The translations under genes were made by a program, and so were the position numbers. From positions 62,001-126,000 of the forward strand of contig CAVQEZ010000014.1 in NCBI GenBank assembly GCA_963711635.1: a stretch of DNA of 64,000 bases. Reading direction: 5' to 3'. The stretch's first letter is position 1, and each line of letters starts with the position of its first letter. The notes below the pieces were generated by a model. It searched no databases. It saw nothing but the letters and a program-made list of their open reading frames with translations, and was not told where the DNA came from. This document shows positions 8,817 to 17,590 of the stretch, piece by piece. The stretch comes from CADEED01 sp963711635. Lineage in GTDB: Bacteria; Pseudomonadota; Gammaproteobacteria; Steroidobacterales; Steroidobacteraceae.

Positions 8817-10416
8817 CTACTGGATCTTGCCGACTCCCACCTGGCCCGGCAGGCTCGATGGCAGGCCCGAGGCCGAGTCCAGCGAGTAGCTGTACGGCAC
8901 GGTCACCGTGCAGGTCGAGTCGAACTGCCCGTTGATGATGATCGGAACCACCAGCGCGCCGTCGCCCACCGAGCGGTCGTAGCGAAATGGAATCCAGGAA
9001 GTTCGACCGGGTCTGCCAGCAGCCCGGCTCATCGGAATCATCCGAAGCGATCAGCGGGTTGTTCGAATTCTTGAAGTAGTTGCCTTCGACGAGAATCCGG
9101 CCGCCCATGCGCGAATTGATGCCATGGATCATGTCGCTGTTGCTGAGGTTGGAAAAGTAGTTGTTGTAGCTGTGCGCCAGTCCATGGCGCAGCAACGGCG
9201 TGCGCTGCTCGATGTTCTCGTACCAGTTGTGGTGGAACGTGATGTTCGTGTTGGCGCTGTCGGAATCGCTGGAGCCGATCAGGCCCGCGCGGCTCGAGTT
9301 CCGGTAGTGGTTGTATGACACCGTGACGTTGGTGACACCCGCCTTCATGTCGAGCAGCGAGTCGTAGCCATCCGATTCACCACCGCTGGCTTCCAGCGTG
9401 TTGTGGTCGATCCAGACATTGTTGACCGTCGTCTCCATGCCGATCGCATCACCGCCGTTGGAAGTGGGCGAACCGCTCTTCTTGACGTTCCTGATCTGCA
9501 GGTTCCGGATCACGATGTTCGACGAGTTGCGGATGTGGACGCCGATCTGATCCAGCACGCCGCTGCTGCCAACGCCGATGAGCGTGACGTTGCTGACGCC
9601 CTTGAACTGGATCTCCGTGGCGGTGGTATCGCAGGCTCCGCTGGCGCTGGTGGTGTTGCCGTGATTGATGGTGCCGTTGACGCGGATGATGATCGGCGTG
9701 CTCACGCTCGCGCGCGCGCACAGCGCCGCGTTGATCTGCGCGCCGGTGCTGGCGGTGACCGTTGCGCCGCCCGCGCCGCCCGTGGTCGAGCGGCCGAATC
9801 CGATCGGCGTGCCAGAGGGTGTGGGTGTCGGCGTGGGCGCTGAATTCACCGTGACCGAATGGACCTGGGTGGAATTCGTTCCGCAGCTGTTGCGATAGGT
9901 CGCGGTCGCCGAGCAGGAGCCGGCCGGGCTGACGGTCTGCGTGCGCGACGTTCCGGATGTGCCGCAACCACTCCACGACCAGCTACCGCCGGTCGCCGGC
10001 GTCGGTGCGAAGTTCACCTGCGTCCCGGAGGTGACGGTGATGCTCGACCTCTGCGTCCCGTTGATGAACGGAACGATGGTGGTGGACGGGCAAGGCGTTG
10101 GAGTGGGCGTCGGAGTTGGTGTCGGAGTCGGCGTGGGTGTGGGGCTCGGCGCCGGAGCTGCGGCGCCGTAAGAGCAGTAGCGTGGAGTGCCGACGTTGAT
10201 CGCCGGGAAACGCGAAGCGGAGCAGGTGAGTGGTCCGGTCAGGTTCGCGTAAACGAAGGTGCCCGCCTTGCCGTACGCCACCGAACGAGTGCCGGTAAAC
10301 GAGCAGGTCTCGCCTTCCTTGGCGCATTTCGTGTAGCCGGGTGGATAGTCGGTGGCCGCCTGTGCGCCGGACGCGATCGCAACCAATGCTGCGCCGCTGA
10401 GCATTTTCCTGAGCAT
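8817..10416 (-). CDS. Secreted pectate lyase, PL1 family, with N-terminal accessory region (one frameshift)
   Basis: Cleaves polygalacturonate by beta-elimination outside the cell; 532 residues after correction. Signal peptide from MLRKMLSG (AGGGGGA upstream of 10416). A small Cys-containing domain and a (PT)n linker lead to an Ig/PKD-like domain with paired cysteines and a second PT linker. The PL1 parallel beta-helix then has WIDHNTLEASG, calcium-site-like DGYDSLLDMK and FHHNWYENIEQRTPLLRHG with the catalytic Arg. The frame breaks near 8992 (NFLDS/FRYDR); one extra base explains it. A LacI-type palindrome lies upstream. Confidence 0.9.
10095..10152 (-). repeat. Pro-Thr linker hexanucleotide repeat
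   Basis: Short repeats of the CCNACN kind (minus strand) encode about nine Pro-Thr pairs linking the N-terminal domain to the rest of the pectate lyase. A shorter PT run lies near 9815-9840. Such runs can vary in copy number. Confidence 0.8.
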
Positions 10417-10455
10417 GAGAATCCCCCTGGATTGAAGTTGTTCCAGCGCCCTGTA

Positions 10456-10469
10456 TGACACCGGTGTCA
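10456..10469. promoter_or_regulatory. LacI-family-type operator upstream of pectate lyase
   Basis: TGACACCGGTGTCA is a perfect 14-nt palindrome with the central CCGG/CG step typical of LacI-family sites that control sugar genes. It ends 39 bp upstream of the lyase start. No LacI-family gene is in the window. The rest of 10417-10595 holds no gene. Confidence 0.6.
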
Positions 10470-10595
10470 AGCCGAGACTAGCACCCTGTCTGCGCGGCGC
10501 GCATTGCGGTCGTTACGTACCGGGCGGGATTACGTAATGCTCCGACAAGGCGTTACCGCTACCGGGAGTTCCTTTCCCATGCACTAACAACAGTC

Positions 10596-11339
10596 CTAGA
10601 GACTTCCCAGCCGGACCTTCTTCTTCCACGCAAACAACTCCAGGAACTCGCCGAACACGCGCTCGCTCAGCGCGCCCGCCTGCGGCGCGTGTCCATGTGT
10701 GTCGCGCAGGATGTGCTCCAGCTGATGCTCCAGACCGGAAGCTTCGGCCTCGGCGCGGTACTCGGGCACGTGCAGCCAGCGCTGGATCAGATCTTCGTCA
10801 GCCTCGAGATGAAACTGCAGTCCGTACGCGCGATCGCCGTAGCGAAACGCCTGGTTGGGGCAGGTGGGCGTACTGGCGAGATGCACGGCCCCCGGCGGCA
10901 GATCGAACGTATAGGCATGCCACTGGAACACATGCTGGCTGCCGTCGAAGTGCTGGCAGAGCCGGTCGGATTGCGCGGCGGCGGTGGGCTGCAGCCGGTA
11001 CCAGCCGATCTCGCGCACGGTGTGCGGGCGCACGTTGGCGCCGAGCGCGGCGGCTAACAACTGCGCGCCGAGGCAGATGCCGAGGACGGGAATGTCGCGC
11101 TTCAGCGCTTCCTGGATGGCGGCGATCTCGGCGTTCAGATGCGGGAAGCGATCCGCCTGGTCCACGTTCATGGGACCGCCGAGCACGATCAGGCCGTTGT
11201 AACGGCTCACGTCCGGTTGCAGCCCGGGCTGGCGCGAGAAATTGACGTAGCGGATGCGGAAGCCGTGCCGGCGCAACAAAGGGTCGAGCAGTCCCAGAGG
11301 TTCGCGGGCGGAATGTTGGAAGACGAGCAACTTGCGCAC
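10596..11339 (-). CDS. Class I glutamine amidotransferase (GMP synthase-like)
   Basis: A 247-residue stand-alone amidotransferase domain. Seen: GGPMNVDQ, nucleophile elbow GICLGAQ with the catalytic Cys near residue 90, and the His-Glu pair in GLQFHLEAD near 175. It resembles the GuaA-like group often linked to nitrogen metabolism or gamma-glutamyl hydrolysis; the acceptor substrate is unknown. It is a monocistronic gene, divergent from the SDR operon starting at 11391 (51 bp between starts), so the two may share regulatory DNA. Confidence 0.88.
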   Translation of the reverse strand: MRKLLVFQHSAREPLGLLDPLLRRHGFRIRYVNFSRQPGLQPDVSRYNGLIVLGGPMNVDQADRFPHLNAEIAAIQEALKRDIPVLGICLGAQLLAAALGANVRPHTVREIGWYRLQPTAAAQSDRLCQHFDGSQHVFQWHAYTFDLPPGAVHLASTPTCPNQAFRYGDRAYGLQFHLEADEDLIQRWLHVPEYRAEAEASGLEHQLEHILRDTHGHAPQAGALSERVFGEFLELFAWKKKVRLGSL

Positions 11340-11390
11340 AGGTGCGGAAACTTAGCAGAGTATGCGTGAACCGACGAAGGGGAGAGTCCT

Positions 11391-12164
11391 TTGAAAATGT
11401 TTGCAGGCAAGGTCGCACTGGTGACCGGCGGAAGCTCTGGGCTTGGTGAAGCGACTGCGCTGAAATTCGCGCGGGAAGGCGCCAAGGTGGTCATCGCGGC
11501 AAGACGAGTCGAACAAAGCGAGCAGGTGGTACGGCGAATCATCGCGATGGGTAGTGAGGCGCATTTCGTTCCGGCCGACGTCAGCCGTGCCGAAGATGTC
11601 GAGCGCATGGTCAGCTCGGCCGTGGACAGGTTTGGCCGCCTGGACTGCGCGGTTAACAATGCCGGCATCGTGGGTCCGCGATTCACGCCGGTCGCGGATA
11701 TCACCGAGGACGACTGGGACAAGGTCATGGACGTGAACCTGAAGGGCGTCTGGTTGTGCATGAAGCACGAGATTCCCGCGATGCTGAAGGGTGGCAGCGG
11801 CGCCATCGTCAACGTCGCCTCGATCTACGGACAGAAGCCCAGCGACATCGGCACCGCGCCCTACGCGATCAGCAAGCACGGAGTCGTGGGCCTCACGACC
11901 TCGGCCGCCTGCGACTATGGCCAGATGAAGCTGCGAATCAATGCGGTGGCGCCCGGGTTCACGCGCACCGAAATGGTGGACCCCAGTCGACCCGGCGCTG
12001 CGGAACGCTACCAGATGCTGACCGCGCGCCACTCGGGCATGAAGCGCCTCGGAGATGCCGAGGAGACGGCGAACGCCATTGTCTGGCTGTGCTCGGACGA
12101 GGCCAGCTACGTCAATGGGGCGGTGCTCCCCATCGACGGGGGCGGGGCCACGAGGCTTTATTGA
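11391..12164 (+). CDS. SDR-family oxidoreductase
   Basis: NAD(P)-dependent short-chain dehydrogenase of 257 residues. Classical motifs: TGGSSGLGEA cofactor loop, NNAG, the Ser of VASIYG and the catalytic YAISK, with GGGATRLY at the C-terminus. The TTG at 11391 sits 6 nt after GGGGAG; an ATG two codons later is the alternative. R34-R35 after the second strand (AARR) suggests NADPH preference. First gene of an operon with an effector-domain protein and an MFS transporter, so it probably acts on the transported compound. Confidence 0.88.
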   Translation: MKMFAGKVALVTGGSSGLGEATALKFAREGAKVVIAARRVEQSEQVVRRIIAMGSEAHFVPADVSRAEDVERMVSSAVDRFGRLDCAVNNAGIVGPRFTPVADITEDDWDKVMDVNLKGVWLCMKHEIPAMLKGGSGAIVNVASIYGQKPSDIGTAPYAISKHGVVGLTTSAACDYGQMKLRINAVAPGFTRTEMVDPSRPGAAERYQMLTARHSGMKRLGDAEETANAIVWLCSDEASYVNGAVLPIDGGGATRLY

Positions 12165-12226
12165 ACGGGGTGACGGGCCCTGTCGAAAACCGGGGCCGCC
12201 ATTCGACCAGGTACTGGAGGTTCACA

Positions 12227-12694
12227 ATGGCCATCGAAATCATCGAGCGACCTGCGATTACCGTCGTCGGAATGAGCATCCGAACCAAGCCCATGGCGCC
12301 GGAAATACCCGCGCTCTGGCCGAAATTTGTCGCGCGGATACCGGAGATTCAAAACCAGACTGAGCCCCGCGTCACCTACGGCGTCATGCGAGACGAAAAG
12401 GATGCCTTGCTGTACACGGCAGCCGTGGCAGTCTCGGCTGCGGTCCGCGTGCCGCAGGGAATGGAAAGCGTCACCATTCCTGCCAGCGCCTATGCCGTGT
12501 TCAGATATCCGCTTTCCGGTCTGGCGAAAGGCTTCGGCGAGATTTTCAATCGCCTGCTGCCGACTTCTGATTACATCCAGGTTTCAGCGCCGTACCTCGA
12601 AAGATATGACGAATCGTTCGATCCGCACGACTCGAGTTCAGCAGTGCAGATCTGCATTCCCGTGCGGCGCCGCAGCCAGGCAGTGAACGGATGA
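12227..12694 (+). CDS. GyrI-like / AraC effector-binding-domain protein
   Basis: A 155-residue single-domain protein of the SOUL/GyrI-like small-molecule-binding superfamily. It begins IEIIERPAITVVGMSIRT and has the family rhythm YGVMRDEKDALLYTAAVAV and VTIPASAYAVFRYP, with a C-terminal LERYDESFDP. TGGAGG precedes the ATG. There is no DNA-binding domain, so it is a stand-alone ligand-binding protein. The stop overlaps the MFS start (ATGA), tying it to transport or detoxification of an aromatic or cationic compound (inference). Confidence 0.8.
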   Translation: MAIEIIERPAITVVGMSIRTKPMAPEIPALWPKFVARIPEIQNQTEPRVTYGVMRDEKDALLYTAAVAVSAAVRVPQGMESVTIPASAYAVFRYPLSGLAKGFGEIFNRLLPTSDYIQVSAPYLERYDESFDPHDSSSAVQICIPVRRRSQAVNG

Positions 12695-13899
12695 CGCAAT
12701 CTCCCTATCGCTGGGTCATCGTGGGGTTGGGCGGCTTGATGGGCTGCGTGGCCATTGGCGCGATGTTCTCACTGGCCGTCTTCCTGACACCGATGTCGGA
12801 GGAAGCGGGCTGGTCGCGCGCAGGCATCTCGTTTGCCATGACCATCAATTTCCTGGTCATGGCCTTCGGATCCTTCGGCTGGGGCGCTGCCAGCGACCGC
12901 TGGGGCGCGCGAGTGGTCACGCTCTGCGGCGCGGTACTGCTGGGCCTGGCGCTCACGCTGGCCAGCCGCTCGAGCACGCTGCTCGGCTTTCAACTGACGT
13001 ACGGAATCCTGGTGGGCGTCGCGGCCAGCGCCTTCTTCGCGCCGATGATCGCCACGGTGACCGGATGGTTCGAGACGCAGCGCAATCTCGCGGTGTCGCT
13101 GGTTTCGGCGGGCATGGGTATGGCGCCGCTCACGATCTCGCCGTTCGCGAGCTGGCTGATCACGCACTACGGCTGGCGTCCCGCCATGTTCTACATCGGC
13201 GTGCTGGCCTGGGTGCTGCTGATCCCGGCGGCGTTCTTCGTACGTCGTCCGCCGGTGGCCGGAGCCGTGGGCGCAACCGCCGTTGCGGCCAGGCCCGACA
13301 AGGGAGAAATCGGCAGCGCGCTGACTTCACCGCAGTTCCTGGTGCTGGGCTTCACGTTCATGTTCTGCTGCATGGCGCATTCGGGGCCGATATTCCACGT
13401 AGTTAGTTACGCGATGTACTGCGGCCTGGGCGCGATGGCGGCGGTCAGCGTGTACAGCGTCGAAGGCCTGGCAGGACTCGGCGGCCGCATCGTCGTGGGC
13501 CTGCTGGCGGATCGTTTCGGCGCGAAGCGCGTGCTCATCACCGCACTGATCGTGCAGTCCTTCGCCATCGCCGCCTATCTGAAAGTGAATGAGCTCTCCG
13601 AGTTCTACGCACTGGCCGTGATATTCGGCGTGGCCTACGGCGGCGGCATGCCGCTGTACGCCTCGCTGGCGCGCGACTACTTTGGCCAGCACATCATGGG
13701 AACGATGTTCGGTGCGGCGACCATGCTCTCGAGCCTGGGCATGGCGATCGGTCCGGTGGCGGGCGGCTGGGTGTTCGACACGTACGGCAATTACGCCTGG
13801 CTCTACATCGCCTCGTCGGCGGTGGCCGTGGGTGCCGTGCTGCTCGCGCTGCTGTTCCCGAAGCCGGTCATCCCACCCGCGGCCACGGCCGCGGCCTGA
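12691..13899 (+). CDS. MFS transporter, OFA/monocarboxylate-like
   Basis: Twelve-helix major facilitator protein of 402 residues. Seen: the loop 2-3 motif GWGAASDRWGARVV, SMGMAPLTISPFASWLI-type helix 5, and a second-half GRIVVGLLADRFGAKRV repeat. The length and pattern fit the OFA (oxalate/formate antiporter) or monocarboxylate group, so a small organic acid is a plausible substrate. It is translationally coupled to the preceding gene. Confidence 0.88.
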   Translation: MTQSPYRWVIVGLGGLMGCVAIGAMFSLAVFLTPMSEEAGWSRAGISFAMTINFLVMAFGSFGWGAASDRWGARVVTLCGAVLLGLALTLASRSSTLLGFQLTYGILVGVAASAFFAPMIATVTGWFETQRNLAVSLVSAGMGMAPLTISPFASWLITHYGWRPAMFYIGVLAWVLLIPAAFFVRRPPVAGAVGATAVAARPDKGEIGSALTSPQFLVLGFTFMFCCMAHSGPIFHVVSYAMYCGLGAMAAVSVYSVEGLAGLGGRIVVGLLADRFGAKRVLITALIVQSFAIAAYLKVNELSEFYALAVIFGVAYGGGMPLYASLARDYFGQHIMGTMFGAATMLSSLGMAIGPVAGGWVFDTYGNYAWLYIASSAVAVGAVLLALLFPKPVIPPAATAAA

Positions 13900-13986
13900 G
13901 AGGCCCGGCTTCGGGACATTTCTCCTGCGCCCATTCAATTTTTCAAACCACGCATATACCGTCCGCATCACATAGCGGGGGTAAGC

Positions 13987-14472
13987 ATGAACACGGCGTT
14001 GCGCGGCATCTTGTTAGGCGGTTTCTTCGCGGGTCTCGCGGACTGGATCTATCCCACGGTCAAGACGGTGATGTCCGGCGGTTCGTGGATGCGGCCGTGG
14101 AAGGGTGTGGCAGGCGGGTTGCTGGGCGAGGCGGGACGCGATGGCGGCCTCGGCATGGTCGCGCTCGGCACCGGGCTGCACTTTTTCATCTGCTTCGTTG
14201 CCGCGGCGGTGCTGTACTTCGTCGTGAGCCGGCTCAAGTTTTTGCCGCGCAACTGGCTGCTGCTGGCCGTCATCCATGGCATCGCCGTTCTACTGACGAT
14301 GAACTACATCATTCTGCCGCTGTCGGCGATCGGGCGCGGGATCTATGCACTGAACCAGCTGCACATCCATGCGTTCTGGCACATCGTGCTGGTGGGCCTG
14401 CCGACCGCTTTCTTCGTCTCGCGCGCCTTGAAAAAGGTGGAGTCGGGCAGTCAGGGAGCCCAGTCGCCCTGA
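13987..14472 (+). CDS. Hypothetical four-helix membrane protein
   Basis: A 161-residue inner-membrane protein with four hydrophobic stretches (about residues 5-30, 60-82, 90-112 and 125-145) and a basic C-terminal tail. GGGGG lies just upstream of ATG 13987. Family not recognised. Its last 22 bp overlap the convergent small lipoprotein gene. Confidence 0.7.
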   Translation: MNTALRGILLGGFFAGLADWIYPTVKTVMSGGSWMRPWKGVAGGLLGEAGRDGGLGMVALGTGLHFFICFVAAAVLYFVVSRLKFLPRNWLLLAVIHGIAVLLTMNYIILPLSAIGRGIYALNQLHIHAFWHIVLVGLPTAFFVSRALKKVESGSQGAQSP

Positions 14473-14615
14473 TCCCACGCCATCGCATCCAGCTCGAGCC
14501 GCGTGTCCGCGGCGGGTGCCGCGGCGCCGCCGGCGCCGGGCGACTCGCCACCGCCACCGCAGGCCGCTAACAACCCGGCCAGCAGTACACAGACGATTCG
14601 CAGCAGATCCTTCAC
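14451..14615 (-). CDS. Small lipoprotein coupled to the beta-roll repeat protein
   Basis: A 54-residue protein. GTG at 14615 overlaps the stop of the upstream gene (GTGA). The N-terminus KDLLRIVCVLLAGLLAAC is a lipoprotein signal with lipobox LAAC, followed by GGGGESPG and a short Ala/Pro-rich tail ending DQGDWAP. The mature peptide is only about 35 residues. Tight coupling suggests it anchors or helps export the repeat protein (inference). Confidence 0.7.
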   Translation of the reverse strand: MKDLLRIVCVLLAGLLAACGGGGESPGAGGAAAPAADTRLELDAMAWDQGDWAP

Positions 14616-15612
14616 GGCAGCACCTGGGTAACGCCGGTGGTGATATTTCTGCTGCCGCCCGAGATGCTCGACGTCGGCGCCTGCGAATCGTTGGCGCTGC
14701 CGCCGGCGATGGTCGAGGTCGCGCCGCTCGAATTGTTGTTGCCGCCACCTGAGACATGCGAGAACGGTCCGGAGGATTCGTTGCGAATGCCGCCGGTGAC
14801 ACTCGACTGCGGACCGGAAGCGACATTGCGCAGGCCGCCGGTGACGGTGGCACCCACGATGGTCGCGGCGTTCGAGCTGCCGCCGCTCACGGTGGAATTG
14901 CTGCCGGAGGCGATGTTGTTGGCGCCACCCAGGATGGCGGCACCGCTCTCGACGGAATGATTCCCCTGTCCGGCGACGTTGACGGCGAAGCGGCCGCTCG
15001 CCAGGTTTTCCGAGCCGCCGAGATTCGACGCGTACAGCGCGGTGACGTAATTGCCACGGCCGGCAACGATGCCGCCCGCGGATGAATAGCTGTTCTGCGA
15101 TCCCATGACCAGGTTGTGCGAGCCGGTCTTCCGGGCGCAACGACGCTGCCGCCGGCCGCCAGGCATTCGGTTTCGTTGGTGAGAGACCCGCCGTTGGCAT
15201 CCGTGGCCAGTGAACAAACAATCCTCGTGGCGGTGTTCGCCTCGTCGTAACCGATGAGCAGATTTCCAGTGCCGTTCACACTCTCGGTATTGTTCGTGCC
15301 GTTGACTACCTGCAGGTTTACGCCGGTGAAACGCACGGTTCGCACGCCATTGACGCTCTCGACGCTCAACGTGTCCTCGAGCGCGATGACGGTGGCGAGC
15401 GCGGCCCGCAGATCCTCGAGCTGCTCGCGCAGCGCCGCGTTTTCCTGCTGCACGGCTTCCACGGCGAGCTTGAGGTTGTTGAAATTGTCGTTGACGTCGG
15501 CCGCGCGGGCGCGTTCACCGGGTCTGAATTCGTGCAGTACCACGTCGGCGCGCGCGGAGTGGCAGATGCCGAGGAGGGCGAACAGGATTGCGCCCAGGAC
15601 TTTCCGTGTCAT
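14612..15612 (-). CDS. Secreted coiled-coil protein with 15-residue beta-roll repeats (one frameshift)
   Basis: A 333-residue surface or periplasmic protein after correction. Signal peptide (MTRKVLGAILFALLGICHSARA), then a coiled coil about residues 45-80 (NFNNLKLAVEAVQQENAALR and on), a short beta region, and about ten repeats of exactly 15 residues with consensus N-x-A-S-G-x-x-S-x-V-S/T-G-G-x-x. The repeats resemble the left-handed beta-roll heads of YadA-type adhesins, but no membrane anchor follows. AAGGAG precedes the ATG at 15612. The frame breaks near 15130 in a C/G run; one missing base explains it. The start of the next, overlapping lipoprotein gene fits the corrected stop. Confidence 0.8.
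14648..15094 (-). repeat. 45-bp tandem repeats encoding a beta-roll
   Basis: Nine consecutive 45-bp units plus one 42-bp unit, each starting with an Asn codon and ending near GG, lie between 15094 and 14648. Units are diverged at DNA level but strictly in register in the protein, for example NVASGPQSSVTGGIR next to NESSGPFSHVSGGGN. Confidence 0.85.
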
Positions 15613-15680
15613 GTAATGTCTCCTTGGTTTATGAGTAGCCCGGGCGAAAACTTTTGTTCCCAACCGCAAAGGAGAAGCGC

Positions 15681-16118
15681 ATGAAAAAGGCCATGCAGGT
15701 CGCGCTGGTCAGCGCGTTCATCGCCCTGTCCCCATGGCAGTCCGCCGTGGGCGCCGACCAGGGCGAGCAGGAGGGCGTTCGAGCCGCCATCAATCACTAT
15801 TTCCAGGGGCACGCCACCGGCGACGCTGCACATTTCCGCGTGGCCTTTCTTCCCAGCGCTCACATCGAGGGGAATCGCCAGGGCAAGTTCACGTCGTGGA
15901 CGCTCGAGGAGTACTGCAGCTCGTTCAAGGGAAAGCCTGCGGCCGATGAAGACAAGCGCGTGCGAACCATAGACCTCGTCGACGTGTCGGGCGATTCGGC
16001 CATGGCAAAGGCGACGCTGGACCATGGCGCCACCGTGTTCACGGATTATTTCGTGCTGCTGAAAGTCAACGACGAGTGGAAGATCGCCAACAAGGTTTAT
16101 CACGGCAGGAAAAAGTAG
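15681..16118 (+). CDS. Secreted NTF2-like (lumazine-binding type) protein
   Basis: A 145-residue protein with a signal peptide ending at AVGA. The mature part follows the NTF2-like cone fold: VRAAINHYFQGHATGDAAHF, a central AHIEG, WTLEEYCSSF, and the final strands DYFVLLKVNDEWKIANKVYH. It matches the putative lumazine-binding NTF2-like group, whose members are mostly of unknown catalytic role. AAAGGAG precedes the ATG. It is followed 4 bp later by the GST gene, so they form an operon. Confidence 0.85.
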   Translation: MKKAMQVALVSAFIALSPWQSAVGADQGEQEGVRAAINHYFQGHATGDAAHFRVAFLPSAHIEGNRQGKFTSWTLEEYCSSFKGKPAADEDKRVRTIDLVDVSGDSAMAKATLDHGATVFTDYFVLLKVNDEWKIANKVYHGRKK

Positions 16119-16122
16119 AACG

Positions 16123-16773
16123 ATGTACAAACTCCACGGCTTCTCCCAATCCGGAAATGCCTACAAGGTCGCGGTGCTGCTGCAGGCACTGCGCCAGCCC
16201 TGGACCCCCGTGCACATGCCGTTTGCAGATTTCGTCGGCGGCGTGCCGCGCTCGGACGCGTGGCGGCAGGACGTCAACGCCATGGGCGAAGTTCCGATAC
16301 TCGAGGTCGGGGACAGAAAGCTGACGCAGTCCGCCGCGATCATGCTGCATCTCGCGGATCAGCACGGGGCCTACGGCGGTGAGGACGATGACCAGCGACA
16401 GGAAGTCATGCGCTGGTTGTTCTTCGACAATCACAAGTTCACCAGCTACATCGCCTCGTGGCGCTTCATGAAATCATTTGCACCGGTGGCGCCGGATCCG
16501 TCGGTGGAGAAGTGGCTGCGCGGCCGCATCGACAATGCCTTTGGCATCGCGGAGCGGCATCTCGAGAAACGCGAGTACGTGGTCGGCTCCAAGCCCACCA
16601 TTGCCGACATGTCGATGTGCGGCTACATGTACTTCCCGGCGGAGGAGAGCGGCTACGACATTCCGAAGAAGTACCCGGCGCTGGCTCAGTGGTTGGAGCG
16701 GCTCAAGCAATTGCCGGGATGGAAGCCGCCTTACCAGATGTTGCCGGGAGAGCCGGTGGCGCCGCGCTGGTGA
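16123..16773 (+). CDS. Glutathione S-transferase family protein
   Basis: A 216-residue GST. The N-terminal thioredoxin-like domain has KLHGFSQSGNAYKVAVLLQ, with Ser in the catalytic region, and MGEVPILEVGDRKLTQSAAI (cis-Pro and the SNAIL-like glutathione site). The C-terminal helical domain has the N-capping motif PTIADMSMCGY. It probably conjugates or reduces small electrophiles in the cytosol. Coupled to the preceding secreted protein; convergent with the TRIC-type gene. Confidence 0.88.
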   Translation: MYKLHGFSQSGNAYKVAVLLQALRQPWTPVHMPFADFVGGVPRSDAWRQDVNAMGEVPILEVGDRKLTQSAAIMLHLADQHGAYGGEDDDQRQEVMRWLFFDNHKFTSYIASWRFMKSFAPVAPDPSVEKWLRGRIDNAFGIAERHLEKREYVVGSKPTIADMSMCGYMYFPAEESGYDIPKKYPALAQWLERLKQLPGWKPPYQMLPGEPVAPRW

Positions 16774-17427
16774 TCAGGCGGGTCCTTCCCAAACCGACTT
16801 CGACTGCCAGTTGAAGCGGATCGTCAGCACGCGGATCACGAAGAACAGGGCCACGGCAATCCATGCGGCCTGCGTGGGCGTGGTCTGCAATTGGCGCGTG
16901 AGAGCCAGGAAGACGCCGCAGGCCGCCAGCAGGGTCAGCGACGAGAACTGGCCGGGACGCATCACCGCCGGCACCTCGCCCACCACGATATCGCGCAGCA
17001 TGCCGCCCGCCACGCCATTGGTGACGCCGACGAAAATCACGGCGACCAGTGGCAGGCCGCGATCTTCGGCGAGCTGCATGCCGAATACGGCAAAGGCGGG
17101 CGTGCCGAGCGCATCGATGAGATCGACAATCTTCTTGATCGTCTCCGGCCCGATGAGATTGGTGAACGCGCGCCCGAAGAACGCGGTGGCCACTGTCGCG
17201 CCGACGATCAGCGATAGATAGGCGGGGTTCGTGAGGAACACCGGCGTGCGATCGAGCAACACGGCGTCGCGCAGCAAACCGCCGCCGATGGCCGAGAGCA
17301 GGGCGACGACGAACACGCCGACGATGTCGAAGCGCCGCTGGATGGCGACGATGGCGCCGCTCACCGCCCAGGTGAAGGTCGCGACATAGTCGAACAGGAT
17401 GGGGACCTGGAAGTCGGCGGCTGCCAT
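16774..17427 (-). CDS. TRIC-type cation channel family protein (UPF0126)
   Basis: A 217-residue inner-membrane protein with seven hydrophobic segments built from two related halves. Each half carries the family's glycine motif: AIGGGLLRDAVL near residue 46 and GVAGGMLRDIVVGEVP near 130. This double GGxxRD signature is diagnostic for UPF0126, the bacterial relatives of trimeric intracellular cation (K+) channels. Single gene, divergent from the operon that starts at 17591. Confidence 0.9.
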   Translation of the reverse strand: MAAADFQVPILFDYVATFTWAVSGAIVAIQRRFDIVGVFVVALLSAIGGGLLRDAVLLDRTPVFLTNPAYLSLIVGATVATAFFGRAFTNLIGPETIKKIVDLIDALGTPAFAVFGMQLAEDRGLPLVAVIFVGVTNGVAGGMLRDIVVGEVPAVMRPGQFSSLTLLAACGVFLALTRQLQTTPTQAAWIAVALFFVIRVLTIRFNWQSKSVWEGPA

Positions 17428-17495
17428 GGCCCGGATTGTGGGCGTCGTACGCCATATAGATCAATCGCTTAAGCCTTTGCGTATCGGCGGAAGAT

Positions 17496-17518
17496 ATTCA
17501 CTCACGTGTGAATGAGTG
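17496..17518. promoter_or_regulatory. Overlapping inverted repeats upstream of the ester operon
   Basis: Two perfect nested dyads: ATTCAC-N6-GTGAAT (17496-17513) and CACTCA-N8-TGAGTG (17499-17518). They lie 73 bp before the TonB receptor gene and just before a TTGACA hexamer at 17519-17524. This is the only clear dyad ahead of an operon that encodes its own TetR protein, so it is a candidate TetR operator. Confidence 0.5.
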
Positions 17519-17590
17519 TTGACAGCGTGAATCCGGAGTGGCTCACTCCGCCTCGGGGCATCGTTCACGATGTGAAGAGGGGGTAGCGAA

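Noticed and set aside
14648..15094. CRISPR-like or minisatellite array
   Set aside because: The 45-bp units are diverged in DNA and conserved only as protein; there are no spacers.
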